From NCBI GenBank assembly GCA_036186865.1, contig AP025069.1, forward strand, positions 20,397,859 through 20,461,858: DNA of 64,000 nt. The letters are read 5' to 3'. The position numbers and the translations under genes were made by a program. The DNA is from Eustoma russellianum (lineage: Eukaryota > Streptophyta > Magnoliopsida > Gentianales > Gentianaceae). The notes beneath the pieces were generated by a model, which was given only the letters and a program-made list of their open reading frames with translations, was not told where the DNA came from and made no database searches. Shown here piece by piece: positions 8,731 to 19,539 of this stretch. Positions within the stretch are counted from its first letter, which is position 1. Every line of letters begins with the position of its first letter.

Positions 8731-9007
8731 AGCGTGTTGGGAATTTTTTGGACTGTTTCTTGTTATTTCAGTTTTCTTATTTCATTTGAAGATTTAGATG
8801 GCTGCGCCCATAAAGAGCTATTGATAGTCACTTTATCTTTTGGTGTACCGTATTGATGGTTTAGATTTATGAGATACATGTTTCCACACTTATTTCTCTG
8901 ACGTCATTGATGATGTGTAATCGAGAGATGAAACGTCTTGTAGTCTTCTCAGTAAGCTACGACGGGTGCACCAGTTTGGATTCTGCTGTCCGGGTCGGGG
9001 CGCTACA

Positions 9008-10716
9008 ATCTATGTCGCCATTCTGCTGCACAAATGATCCTAGGTACTTAAACTTACTTACCTGTGGTACCACTTGACCATCGATGGTGAGCTGGCTATC
9101 CTCACTATCTGCTACTCTGCTGAAGTCGCAGTGCAGATACTCAGTCTTAGAACGGCTAATATTTAAGCATTTTCTCTCTAAAACACCTCTCCACTGCTCT
9201 AGTCTCATACTCAGGGTATGTCTACTTTCTGTGACTAATACAATATCGTCAGCAAAAAGCATACACCATGGAATTGCCTCCTGTATCGGCTTTGACAACT
9301 CGTCAAGGACAACTGCAAAAAGAAATAGACTCAACGCAGACCCTTGATGGAGACAGACCTCCACCGGAAAGAAGTCTGTATTCCCCACTGGCGTACGAAC
9401 GGTTTTTTTGTCCTAGCATACATATCTCTAATTATGTCTATATACTTCATAGGGATTCATCTTGCCTCCAGACTATCTCATATCAGGCTACGTGGCACAC
9501 TATCATACGCATTTTCAAGATCTATGAAAACCATATGTAAATCGCGCTTTTTCTCCCTATACTTCTCCATTAATCTCCTGAGAATGTGTATTGCTTCCGT
9601 AGTTGACCTTCCTGGCATAAAACCAAATTGGTTCACCGTAACCTGAGTTTCTCTCCTAATTCGAGTGTCGATTATTCTCTCCCATAACTTCATGGTATGG
9701 CTTAGCAACTTAATCCCTCTATAGTTCCCACAACACTGTGCGTCTCCTTTGTTCTTATATAGGGGGACCACAACACTCTTTCTCCACTCATCTGGCATCT
9801 TTCCTGTTTTGTAAATACGGTTGAACAGAGTAGTTAGCCATTGGACCCCTTCCTCTCCTAAATACTTCTAGGCCTCAATGGGTATGTTATCTAGGCCGAC
9901 CGCTTTAGCTCTTCCCATCTTCTTCAGTGCTCTCATCACCTCTCCTTGTGTGATGTTTTGACAGTCGGAGTTTTTATAGTATCGTTGTTGGTTAGTGGTG
10001 TTTTCTCGTTCTTCATAGTCGGTACTACTTCCGTTGTAAAGATTGTGGAAATATGTTTGCCATTTCAACTAGATGTCTTGTGCTTTGACTAACACATGTC
10101 CAACTTCTCCTTTTATGAACTTCCCACCTCCTAGGTCCTGCCTCTTTCGATCCCTAGCTTTGGCAATTTTGAACATATCATGTTCTCCTTCTTTTGTTTC
10201 TAGTCTCTCATACATCCTTTTATAAGCTGCAGTCTTTGCCTCTGTCACTGCCTTCTTCGCCTCCTTCCTTGCGATTTTGTAATTCTTCTTCAATCGCACT
10301 TTTTCTTCCCCATTGGTGTATCTTAACAGCTCTCTAAAAATCTTTTGTTTGTCTTCTATTTTTTGTTGCACATCCTCATTCCACCATCACGTCTCTTTAT
10401 GTACGGACTTCTTTCTTGTTGTTACCCCGAGCGTTTCTCTCGCCGCTTGAGTAATAGTAGTCGATATAGCTTCCCACATCTGATTTGTGTCATCACCTAG
10501 ACGATCTAGTTTCGCAGAGATGACCTTGTCTCTGAATATATTAATTTTTTCGTCCTTCAAACTTCTCCATCGAATAGTGGGTGGGAATTTTCCAACCGCC
10601 TTACTCAGCTTTTTGCTCAATGCTATAACTACCACTAATAAACGGTGTTGCATCACTGCTGTCTCTCCTGGTATAACCTTGCAGTCCCTCCACAACCTTC
10701 GGTCTTCACGCCTCAT
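9008..10716 (-). pseudogene. RTE LINE: linker and reverse transcriptase
   Basis: After the endonuclease come a lysine-rich, probably helical linker (10069-10716) and RT blocks: VMRALKKMGRAKAVGLDNIP (near 9880), PDEWRKSVVVPLYKNKGD, NYRGIKLLSHTMKLWERII, QFGFMPGRSTTEAI, MVFIDLENAYDSVPR (near 9480), LHQGSALSLFLFAVVLDEL and CMLFADDIVLV (catalytic FADD, near 9260). Stops separate the blocks near 10385, 10069, 9868 and in the 9390-9480 stretch. Several look like TGG to TAG/TGA or CAG to TAG. The frame runs up to the gypsy LTR junction at 9008. Confidence 0.88.
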
Positions 10717-10731
10717 CAGAAAATAGTCGAT

Positions 10732-11424
10732 CTACGTGTGATGTCCTCCGCTATTAAACGTGATCAAATGTGATTCTTTTTTCTTAAAAAACGAGTTTAT
10801 AATGCCTAGGTCATGGGCTACTGCTAGGTCTATCAGATCTCTACCCTGTTCGTTTCTATCTCTATAACCAAACCTGCCATGTACCGCCTGAAAACCATCA
10901 CTATTCTTTCCAATATGTCCATTAAAATCACCTTCGATACAAATTCGTTCCTCCCTGGGTATTGCCTTTAACACTACATCTAAGCAATCCCAAAACCTTT
11001 TCTTCTCCTGTTCTCCTAGTCCCACTTGGGGTGCATAGGCGCAAATCACTGCCACTACCTCCTTATTTAGTACTAACTTCAACACCATAATTCTATTATT
11101 ATATCTAGTCACATCAATCATGTTCGTGTGTAATTCTATCTTTACTAGGAATCCTACCCTATTCTTGGTCCCATCTGACCCTGAATAAAACAACTTATAC
11201 CCATTACACTCTTTACCTTTATTCCCTTTCCACCTAGTTTCTTGGAGGCATGCTATATCTATTTTATGTCTCTTAAGTGTATCTATAGCCTCAAACCGTT
11301 TACCACTTAATGTTCCTACATTCCAAGAGGCTACCCTTAGACTATCTTCATTTTTCTTTCCCTTACATACACCCCTCTTTCTTAGACATGGTCTCACGAA
11401 AAAAATCATGACGTCTTCTATCAA
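10732..11424 (-). pseudogene. RTE LINE: APE-type endonuclease domain
   Basis: An AP-endonuclease-like domain that nicks target DNA for reverse transcription. Visible motifs: RVASWNVGTLSGK, DIACLQETRWKG (the catalytic glutamate), VICAYAPQVG, CIEGDFNGHIG and GYRDRNEQGRDLIDLA. It ends at a TAG after GHHT where related elements read on towards DYF, so the domain is broken just before its last strand. About 230 residues of open frame remain. Confidence 0.88.
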
Positions 11425-11534
11425 TTATTGCAACTAAAACTACAAATCCAAGGTATGCTACAGATGTAGAAAGTTTGAAACTAAATGTAAACAATCAAAA
11501 GTATTTTGATGGTAATAAAACAAAAATGAGAGGG

Positions 11535-11653
11535 TGAATGGCGGCGCAGCACTGGTGATCTCAGGCGATTTGGCGGCGATAGCCGCTGTCGCCGACTTCA
11601 TCCCTCCGATCACCATCCTTTTTCTCATTCATTGAATATTCTGCATTTTCTTC
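11535..11653 (+). other. LINE copy 1 5' leader
   Basis: A GC-richer stretch (GGCGGCG motifs) ahead of ORF1, unlike the AT-rich flank. It is likely the internal promoter and leader region of the LINE; the exact start was inferred only from the composition change. Confidence 0.4.
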
Positions 11654-12910
11654 ATGTCCCCCGCTGATTTTCTACCGGATGATTACATCTTTTATTTTAT
11701 TTTTCTGGCGATCGCAATGTCCTCTGCGCCGTCCTTTGCCGCGATGGTTACTGGAGCAAAATCATCATGCAACATTGACATTTCTCCGAAGACAGTCTCG
11801 CGCTATAAAGGTATTCCATTGATATCATTTTTGGATTCTGAGATTGATGCCTTTGCTGCTCCCTTCAAATACTCCCTGGTGGGTACATTCTGGTATGGTC
11901 GCCCTCCATTGTAAATTATCCGTGAGGTTTTTGAGAAGATAGGATTTCATCATGATTTGCGTATCACGCTAATCGATCAAACACATATTCTGTTGAACTT
12001 TCATAATGAAGCAGACTACCTACGTTGTTTTTATCGCCGATCATGGCATATCTCTGGTTGTCATATGCGTATTACCAAATGGACTGTTGATTTCGATCCC
12101 ACTGCTGATGTTTCGATTGTCCCAGTATGGATAGCATTACCAGGGTTACCAATTCATTTGCATAGACGTGAAGCGCTATTTGAGAATGTTCGGCCAATAG
12201 GGTCATCCATTAAATTAGATGTTACTACAACGGATGGACTCAGGCCGTCTATTGCTCGAATATGTGTTGAGGTCGATGTCTTTCAAGAACTGCCACAAAA
12301 AAATTATTTGCAGGCAAAGAATATGTTTATTCTGCAAACTGTGATTTATGAGGATCTCCCAATGTTTTGTACCTCCTGCCATCGTTTGGGCAATGCACCA
12401 GGCGCATGTCCCACAAAAACTGCGTCAACAGTGCCACCGCCCCCACCACCTCCTCCACCTCGTCCAAAATCGCAGCGGTGGACACCCGTTAAGAAAAAAA
12501 TGGTGACTGAGGCCAAATCAGCATTTTTGTCCGCGGAGGTGCCCAGCCAGGACCCTACTGTTGCTACTCTACAGCCTTCAGAGGCTATAAATATCCAGGA
12601 TACTGATGACCATCATGTAGACGTATTCTGTGATGCTGCGGAACTCCCACTGCCAAATGATCCCGCTCAATGCGATTTGGGGCACTCTTCGGATACTAAA
12701 TTGCCAGTTGATGATCATGTAGTGGATATACCAAATGTTCCAGAGGAAGTTGTTCGACGCATGCAGTTAATCCCTCTATCGCCGGATGAGGAGATCTTAA
12801 TATTGCGACTGCAAGAGCCATCTGAGGAGGCCGAGTTCATACCAGTTGTTCCGCGACGGAAATGTCGTGCAAGGAAAGATTCACCCCATTGCCGCCATCC
12901 ACTATTTTGA
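11654..12910 (+). pseudogene. LINE ORF1 (DUF4283 plus zinc knuckle-like)
   Basis: ORF1 of plant L1-type LINEs is an RNA-binding protein. The first frame (11654-11914) ends at TAA (11912-11914) after GRPPL; the same frame resumes at once and runs to TGA near 12910, so it is one gene with one nonsense codon, plausibly CAA to TAA. DUF4283-type features: LVGTFWYGRPPL, ITKWTVDFDP, VPVWIALPGLPIHL. Then comes a cysteine cluster (MFCTSCHRLGN...C) resembling a degraded CCHC knuckle, a proline run of about ten, and an acidic tail. Total about 418 codons. Confidence 0.82.
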
Positions 12911-12989
12911 CGCGTAGTGCGTCACATATCTTACAGGGAAGTGCCTCCACTCTTACTCAATGAATACATTAATATAGAATATCCGAGGC

Positions 12990-14479
12990 ATGCGTGCCTC
13001 CTTACCTAGGTTGCATCATTTGATTAGTGAATATCGTTTGCATTTACTCGCTCTTATTGAACTCAAGCATGCTCCTTCACAAATTGATGGGTTTGGTTTA
13101 CGTCTTGGTTTTTTCAGTTATTATGCTTCTCATTCGGAACGTATTTGGTTTTTCTGGCATGATTCGGAGTTTCGTTTGCTTGCAACGCAGGATCAAGATC
13201 AAGTGGTTCATTTCACATTACTGTCTCATTCTCTCCGTCTTACCTTTGTTTTGTCACTCGTATATGCCAAACATACATCATCGCAACGTTGTGCTCTCTG
13301 GCGATCATTGTGTGACTTTGCCGAGGTCTCCACATTACCCTAGATAGTGGGAGGAGACTTTAATACTTTTCGAGCAATTGAGGATCATAGTGGTCGTTCA
13401 ACTCCCTCTTTGGTAGTATTACAAGATTTTAATGAATGTATCGAAGCATGTTCTCTTATGGAACCACAATATCATGGACCCAGATTTACTTGGGTTGATG
13501 GCAGGGGTCTAGGCTGAGTGCACCGTAGATTGGATTGCTTATTCGTTAATTCTTCTTTTCAAGATGTGTTCGAAGACATGCAGCTAAATCATCTTCCGCG
13601 GGTTACATCGGATCATACACCACTATTGTTTTTGTGTCGGCTAAGCACAACATCTGCCCGACGCACCTTTTGATTTTTGGACGCCTGGCTGCTTCACTCA
13701 GATTTTCACTCCTATATGCAGAATGCATGGTTATCATATCCAACTACAGGAGGTATGCGTGGCTTCTATACAAAGTTATTTTCACTCAAAAAAGATATAC
13801 AGCGGTGGAATAAGGAAATATTTGGGAACATCTTCAACAACCTTAAACATGCGGAATCCCATCTTAATAGCGCAAAGGCTATTTGGGATGCGGATCCCAC
13901 TAATGAGACGCGTGAGGCATATCATCGGGCAAAAGCAGAATATCTTCGTGCTTCTACTTATGAACTGCATTTCTGGAAACAAAAAGAGAGGGTCAAATGG
14001 CTAAAAGAAGGTGATGCTAACACACAGTATTTTCACTCCATTGTCTAGGGGAGGAGATCAAACCTTCGCATCCTATAAATTCGTAACGCTGATGGTGAGT
14101 TGTGTACGACGCCAAGTGACATTATGACAGCAGCTGTCTCTTTCTATACCACTTTATTTGCTCAGGAGGCAACGTAAAATCATTCATCTATTCTTTCACA
14201 CATCCCTAGTCTGATATCAGAGTCAGACAATTTTATGCTTATGCAGCTCCCACTGGAGGCGGAGGTAAAGGAGGCAGTATGGCATTTAGATCCCCAGAGT
14301 GCCGCAGGACCTAATGGCTTTCATGGTAAGTTTTATCGATCGTGTTGGCCAGTTATACATTCTGATGTAGTTAAAGCAGTGCAGGATTTTTCTTGGCGTT
14401 CCACAACCCTCTGTAATGGCTAGTGCTTTGATTACATTGATCCCAAAAACACAATCTCCTCAAACATTCAGTGATTTTC
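12990..14479 (+). pseudogene. LINE ORF2 part 1: endonuclease to start of RT
   Basis: Endonuclease-like blocks are present (GGDFNTF, GPRFTWVDGRGLG, RRLDCLFVN, TSDHTPLL), then the linker with FWKQKERVKWLKEGDANTQYFHS and the first RT block (AAGPNGFHGKFYRSCW, then LITLIPKTQSP). Stops occur near 13342, 13516, 13672, 14048 and 14175, with a frameshift near 14420. The copia element interrupts it after 14479; it continues at 19540. Confidence 0.85.
14475..14479 (+). other. Target-site duplication TTTTC (left copy)
   Basis: TTTTC directly before the copia LTR start TGTTAG and again directly after the LTR end CTAACA (19540-19544). This is the 5-bp duplication left by copia integrase. Confidence 0.93.
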
Positions 14480-14690
14480 TGTTAGTGTATGTGCCCTAGG
14501 CCATGATTTGGATATTTATGTTATGCATTTATTATTAATAAAAGAGGTTTTATTATCATTATTGTTGGTTAGTATGTTACACAATTTTGATATATGTCCC
14601 TGATTCATTATTGTTATGGAGATAAAATAATTTATAATCAGTATGAGTATTGATTTGATAATCATGAGATGATTATGTGTATGGTGATAC
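14480..14690 (+). repeat. Copia 5' LTR, truncated to 211 bases
   Basis: Identical to 18096-18305 apart from one T/C change and one extra A. The match stops abruptly after GGTGATAC at 14690, where gag sequence begins. With no U3 promoter end, R or PBS the element cannot start a new cycle on its own. Confidence 0.92.
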
Positions 14691-15559
14691 ACATAATAAA
14701 TGCTGAGGGGAATATCAAGAAGCCTACCCATGTATTGAGTGTCAATACTAAGCTAATGAAAAGGAAAGCTAAAGGCAAGGGTAAGGCTAAAAGTGCAAAG
14801 GGTGCAAAAGGGGCAAAGGGTCAAGCTAAACCGAAACTTGGTCCCAAGGCAAAGGTTCCTAAGGAAGGAACTTGTTTCCATTGCAACAAGCCTGGGCATT
14901 GGAAAAGAAATTGTGATGTTTATTTGGAGGAGTTGAAGAAGCTGAAGGGTAGTACGACTACATCTTCAGGTATTTATGTTATAGAAATTAATTTATCTAC
15001 TTCTTCTTCCTGGCTATTAGATACTGGATGTGGATCCCATATTTGTACAAATATGCAGGGGCTCAAAAGGAGTAGGATGCTGAAGAAGGGCGAGGTGGAC
15101 CTACGTGTTGGCAATAGAGCAAGAGTTGCTGCTATAGCTGTAGGGACCTATGAGCTTGTCTTGCCCAATGGGCTTTTGTTAGTTTTAAACAATTGCTTTT
15201 ATGTTCCTACTATGAGTAGGAATCTTATTTCAGTGTCTGTTTTGGATGATGAAGGTTATTCATTTTTAATTAAAAATAAGAAGTGTTCTATTTTTGATAA
15301 AAATGACTTGCTTTATTGTATTGCAAGTAGTTATAATGGCATTTATGTCCTTAACCTTGATGATTCCAATGACGGTAATATTTATAACATATCTTCAAAG
15401 AGAACTAAGCCAAATGAACTAAACCCTTCATATTTATGGCATTGTCGCCTTAGCCATATAAATGAGAAGCGCGTATCTAAACTCCATCAAGATGGATTAT
15501 TAGTTCATTTGATTTTGAATCATTTGAAAATTGCGAATCTTGTTTGCTTGGAAAGATGA
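14691..15559 (+). pseudogene. Copia gag C-terminus, protease and pre-integrase region
   Basis: The open frame starts inside the fused LTR (14669), so its first residues are not native. It has a lysine/glycine-rich basic stretch, the nucleocapsid knuckle CFHCNKPGHWKRNC (about 14874), the protease with SWLLDTGCGSHIC (DTG active site, about 15010) and the GAG-pre-integrase region (LWHCRLSHINEKRVSKL, about 15437). A small frameshift near 15500 moves the frame from the region after DGLL into the pol frame, so the run ends at TGA 15557-15559 while pol continues in the overlapping frame. The N-terminal gag is missing through the deletion. Confidence 0.88.
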
Positions 15560-18075
15560 CAAAGACTCCTTTTACTGGACATAGTGAAAGGGCTAATGAC
15601 TTGTTGGGCTTGGTACATACAGATGTATGCGGCCCAATCAGCATTAGTGCCAGGGGCGGATTTCAGTATTTCATTACTTTTACTGATGATTTCAGTAGGT
15701 ATGGCTATGTCTACCTAATGAAACATAAACATGAGTCTTTTGAAATGTTTAGAACTTTTCAAAATGAAGTACAAAATCAACTTGGTAAGACAATTAAAAC
15801 CCTTCGATCAGATCGAGGTGGTGAATATTTGAGCCAAGAATTTGACCAACATCTAAGAAATTGTGGAATCGTTTCACAGTTGACTCCTCCAGGAACTCCA
15901 CAATGGAATGGTGTTTCTGAAAGGAGAAATCGGACTTTATTGGATATGGTTCGATCTATGATGGGTCAAGTAGATCTTCCTTTATCCTTTTGGGGTTATG
16001 CCTTGGAGACAGCTGCATTCATTTTGAACCGTGTACCATCTAAAGCGGTTGAAAAGACACCATATGAGATGTGGACTGGTAAGAGACCCAGTTTGTCTTT
16101 TCTTAAGATTTGGGGTTGTGAAGCTTTTGTGAAAAGATTAATGTCAGATAAGCTAGCTCCAAAATCTATCAAATGTATTTTTGTGGGGTATCCTAAAGAA
16201 ACTAAAGGGTACTATTTCTATATTCCCTCAGAGAACAAAGTGTTTGTTGCTCGAAATGGAGTCTTTTTGGAAAAGGAGTTTCTCTCCAAGAGAACAAGTG
16301 GGAGTATACTACAACTTGAGGAAACTCAAGTTCCACAAGATATCGTTGAACCGTCTTTAGAGACGATTTCAGAACCACAAACAGTTGTGGAGCCTGAAAA
16401 TGTAACACAAGTCCAACGCAGATCTGATAGGATACATCGTCAGCCAGAGAGATACGGATTTCTTGTGACTGATGATAGTCAAGTTATGCTCATAGATCAA
16501 GATGAGCCTACTACCTATCAGGAAGCTGTGTCAGGTCCAGATTCAGATAAATGGCTTGGAGCCATGAATTCTGATATGCAATCCATGTTTGATAACCAAG
16601 TTTGGTCTTTAATTGATCCTCCAGAGGGTATTAAGACTATTGGTTGCAAATGGGTTTTCAAGAAGAAAACTGACATGGATGGAAATGTGCAAACCTACAA
16701 AGCAAGGCTTGTGGCTAAAGGTTTCAAGCAAACTCATGGTATAGACTATGATGAAACCTTTTCACCAGTAGCTATGCTTAAGTCTATTCGAATTCTCCTT
16801 GCCATTGCAGCATACTATGATTACGAGATATGGCAAATAGATGTCAAAACTGCTTTCCTTAATGGAAATTTACTCGAGGATGTGTACATGACACAACCTG
16901 AGGGTTTTGTAATTCCTAAGAATTCAAAGAAGGTTTGCAAGCTTCAAAGGTCCATCTATGGATTGAAGCAAGCATCTCGAAGCTGGAATCTTCGTTTTGA
17001 TGAAACAGTTAAGAACTTTGGTTTCATCAAGAATGAAGATGAACCTTGTGTTTACAAGATGGTCAGTGGGAGTGCAGTAGTGTTTCTGGTCTTATATGTG
17101 GATGACATATTGCTTATTGGGAATGATATCCCTACCTTGCAAAAGGTTAAGGCTTGGTTAGGGAATTCATTTTCAATGAAGGACTTGGGTGAGGCTACCT
17201 ATATCCTTGGTATCAAGATCTATAGAGATAGATCTAAAAGGATAATAGGCTTGAGTCAGAGTACATACATAGATAAAATGTTGAAAAGGTTCAACATGCA
17301 AGAGTCTAAGAAAGGATTCCTGCCTATGTCTCATGGCATTCATCTTAGCAAGAATCAATGTCCTCAGACATCTGATGAGCGAGATCGGATGAATAAAATT
17401 CCTTATGCTTCTGCTATAGGATCGATCATGTATGCCATGTTATGTACTAGACCAGATGTCTCATATCCATTGAGCACAACAAGTAGATATCAAGCTGACC
17501 CTGGTGAAGGTCACTGGACAGCTGTCAAGAATATTCTTAAGTACCTCAGAAGGACTAAAGATGTATTCTTGGTTTATGGAGGTTTGGATGACGAGTTAGT
17601 TGTAAATGGTTACACAGATGCTAGCTTCCAAACCGACATAGATGATTTCAGATCGCAGTCCGGTTTTGTATTCACATTGAATGGTGGAGCTGTTAGTTGG
17701 AAGAGTTCAAAACAAAGCACTGCGGCTGATTCTACAACAGAGGCTGAGTATATAGCAGCATCAGATGCAGCTAAAGAAGCAGTTTGGTTGAAGAAGTTCA
17801 TCACTGAGCTAGGAGTAGTACCTAGCATTGCAAATCCTGTGGACATTTATTGTGACGACAATGGTGCCATAGCACAAGCAAAAGAGCCTAGGTCTCATCA
17901 GAGATCTAAACATATACTCAGACGCTACCATCTCATTCGAGACATCATCGATAGAGGAGATGTCAATATATGCAAAGTTGACACAAACGATAACATAGCG
18001 GATCCATTGACTAAGCCTCTCTCACGGGTCAAGCATGATCAGCACACTAGATCTATGGGTCTCAGATATTTGTAG
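15544..18075 (+). CDS. Copia Pol: integrase, reverse transcriptase, RNase H
   Basis: 843 codons with no internal stop; native translation would be as part of Gag-Pol, so the first codon here is only where the frame opens. The integrase core shows HTDVCGP, RSDRGGEY and WNGVSERRNR (the D, D, E catalytic residues). The RT domain has KWVFKKKTDMDG, YKARLVAKGFKQ, QIDVKTAFLNGNL, GLKQASRSW and the catalytic LYVDDILLIG at about residue 518. RNase H has GYTDASF, STTEAEYIAASDAAKEA and YCDDNGAIAQAKEP. It ends with MGLRYL just before the polypurine tract. The only lesion in the coding part is the upstream frameshift. Confidence 0.93.
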   Translation: MLGKMTKTPFTGHSERANDLLGLVHTDVCGPISISARGGFQYFITFTDDFSRYGYVYLMKHKHESFEMFRTFQNEVQNQLGKTIKTLRSDRGGEYLSQEFDQHLRNCGIVSQLTPPGTPQWNGVSERRNRTLLDMVRSMMGQVDLPLSFWGYALETAAFILNRVPSKAVEKTPYEMWTGKRPSLSFLKIWGCEAFVKRLMSDKLAPKSIKCIFVGYPKETKGYYFYIPSENKVFVARNGVFLEKEFLSKRTSGSILQLEETQVPQDIVEPSLETISEPQTVVEPENVTQVQRRSDRIHRQPERYGFLVTDDSQVMLIDQDEPTTYQEAVSGPDSDKWLGAMNSDMQSMFDNQVWSLIDPPEGIKTIGCKWVFKKKTDMDGNVQTYKARLVAKGFKQTHGIDYDETFSPVAMLKSIRILLAIAAYYDYEIWQIDVKTAFLNGNLLEDVYMTQPEGFVIPKNSKKVCKLQRSIYGLKQASRSWNLRFDETVKNFGFIKNEDEPCVYKMVSGSAVVFLVLYVDDILLIGNDIPTLQKVKAWLGNSFSMKDLGEATYILGIKIYRDRSKRIIGLSQSTYIDKMLKRFNMQESKKGFLPMSHGIHLSKNQCPQTSDERDRMNKIPYASAIGSIMYAMLCTRPDVSYPLSTTSRYQADPGEGHWTAVKNILKYLRRTKDVFLVYGGLDDELVVNGYTDASFQTDIDDFRSQSGFVFTLNGGAVSWKSSKQSTAADSTTEAEYIAASDAAKEAVWLKKFITELGVVPSIANPVDIYCDDNGAIAQAKEPRSHQRSKHILRRYHLIRDIIDRGDVNICKVDTNDNIADPLTKPLSRVKHDQHTRSMGLRYL

Positions 18076-18080
18076 GCCTA

Positions 18081-18095
18081 GTGCAAGTAGGAGAT
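18081..18095 (+). promoter_or_regulatory. Copia polypurine tract
   Basis: GTGCAAGTAGGAGAT immediately precedes the 3' LTR. This is the usual purine-rich plus-strand primer context of Tnt1/Tork-type copia elements. Confidence 0.8.
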
Positions 18096-19539
18096 TGTTA
18101 GTGTATGTGCCCTAGGCCATGATTTGGATATTTATGTTATGCATTCATTATTAATAAAAGAGGTTTTATTATCATTATTGTTGGTTAGTATGTTACACAA
18201 TTTTGATATATGTCCCTGATTCATTATTGTTATGGAGATAAAATAATTTATAATCAGTATGAGTATTGTTTGATAATCATGAGATGATTATGTGTATGGT
18301 GATACGAATCAATCTCATAGATACTTGTTAGAGAACAGTGTATTGGATAGACCCATCATGAGATTGTTACATGGATTAGCGTCATAAGTAAATCTCATGA
18401 TAGTCATGTTTTAATCCTTTGACTTGAGATTGTCATAGTTTCCAACATAAGGACTATTATATTTTGACATGATCAAACGTTATCCGTAACTGGATAATAA
18501 TAAAGGTCATGATTGAATGTGATAGAAATTATGTAGAGGATATTGAACAATCAAGATAGAATTTGTCCCTCTCTTTTGAGAGAGATATCTTTGGGCCCCT
18601 CGATTAGTGAGACTGTGAAATGCATGGCCGTGCTCAAATGAATTGATAGTGTGATCAATATCATTTGTTTTATCAGTCTACTTAGAGATCGAGTAATCAT
18701 ATGTTTGAACTATATAAGTATGACGCTGACCATGACTTATGTTCAAACTAGATATCGTGTGACAAAGGGATTAATGCATGTATTATTATTAGGCTAGTTG
18801 GACTTTACTCGTATTAATTGGGTAGTTGTAATGCCTTGCTAGAGGCCAATTACGACTTGTTGGTTTAATAGAGATTTAATCAACTGCCAATTAATATGGG
18901 CCTATCGGGTCACACACAAGAATGCGTAAGGCTGAGATTAATAATATTAATAATATTAATATTGGATATTAATTATTAGTATTATTATTATCGTTTTTAA
19001 TATTAATAATATTAATATTGGATATTAATTATTATTATTATTATTTTCGGGTTTTTGGTGATTATATATATATGTGTATTATCGGATAATAACGAGAGAA
19101 TCCATATCTGATATGGATTTTGAATATCCTGATAGAATCCGTATCTGATATGGATTTTGATTGGCATCCACTAATCCGATTAGGACTGGATTCTGATGTC
19201 TACGTATGTGCATATATACTTGTGTATCTTGTATACACAAGACACACGAAAAATACACAGAGTCATAAAAAAACCCTAGAGCCGTTTTTGTGAAAAACGA
19301 GTTCTTCAGCCACGCCGTTTGAAGAGCTAGCACTCCGGGCGGAAGCGTTCGTGTGGATACCGACAGAGGGTGTTCGTGATTTCGCACCTCTTCCATCTGC
19401 AGACTTCGAATCTACAGAGGTAGTTTTTGATTTCTTTTGTCGAATTAAACGAACAACATGGATCCTTGGTAGGAAATCGGAGATCAAGTTTTTGTTTTCC
19501 GCTGCGCGTTTTGCAGTGATCTCGGTTGATTTCCTAACA
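18096..19539 (+). repeat. Copia 3' LTR (1444 bp)
   Basis: It begins TGTTAGTGTATG and ends TTTCCTAACA, a perfect 6-base terminal inverted repeat. It is AT-rich, with repeated ATTAATATT blocks at 18939-19045 and TATA-like runs near 19063 and 19211 that could serve the promoter. The last 223 bases match the fragment at 1-217. Confidence 0.95.

Larger units (their letters stand above)
218..9007 (+). mobile_element. Ty3/gypsy chromovirus (Tekay/Del-like) retrotransposon, degraded
   Basis: A nearly full-length element: 5' LTR (left part displaced by a copia insertion), tRNA-iMet-type primer binding site, gag, protease, reverse transcriptase, RNase H, integrase, C-terminal chromodomain-like segment, polypurine tract and a complete 3' LTR. 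The pol order PR-RT-RH-INT-CHD and the long (2.5 kb) LTRs fit the Tekay/Del group of chromoviruses; the clade name is inferred from protein similarity by eye. The element is inserted into a minus-strand RTE LINE, which resumes at 9008. Four in-frame stops and one frameshift make pol non-functional. Two apparent introns interrupt gag-pol and a third candidate lies in the LTR. Confidence 0.9.
6480..9007 (+). repeat. Gypsy 3' LTR (2.53 kb)
   Basis: It starts TGTTATGCCC right after the polypurine tract and ends GGGCGCTACA. Its last 1.35 kb match the 5' LTR at 218-1541. In order it holds an AT-rich U3 part, a possible TATA box near 6747, a pyrimidine-rich leader without ATG, a GC-type splice donor (6881), an ATCGATCGAT palindrome array (7330-7600), the hairpin-GGTATAAAGTT array (8040-8330), an acceptor (8665) and the short coding stretch. 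The RTE LINE resumes at 9008; 9008-9012 (ATCTA) should be one copy of the target duplication. Confidence 0.92.
9008..11450 (-). mobile_element. RTE-type LINE, 3' part cut by the gypsy insertion
   Basis: Reading the minus strand from about 11450 to 9008 gives an endonuclease then a reverse transcriptase of the plant RTE type. The element breaks at 9008 within RT/thumb sequence because the gypsy element inserted there; the remainder lies left of the window. Several stops interrupt the frame. The 5' boundary near 11450-11530 is not defined. Confidence 0.85.
14480..19539 (+). mobile_element. Young Ty1/copia element with 5' internal deletion
   Basis: Bounded by perfect TGTTAG/CTAACA termini and a TTTTC duplication. 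The 5' LTR keeps only its first 211 bases (14480-14690). The rest of that LTR, the primer binding site and the start of gag are deleted, and the sequence runs straight into the gag C-terminus. The 3' LTR is complete. Over the shared 211 bases the two LTRs differ by one substitution and one base indel, so insertion was recent. Pol has an 843-codon open frame. Lineage looks Tnt1/Tork-like, judged only from protein features. Confidence 0.93.
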
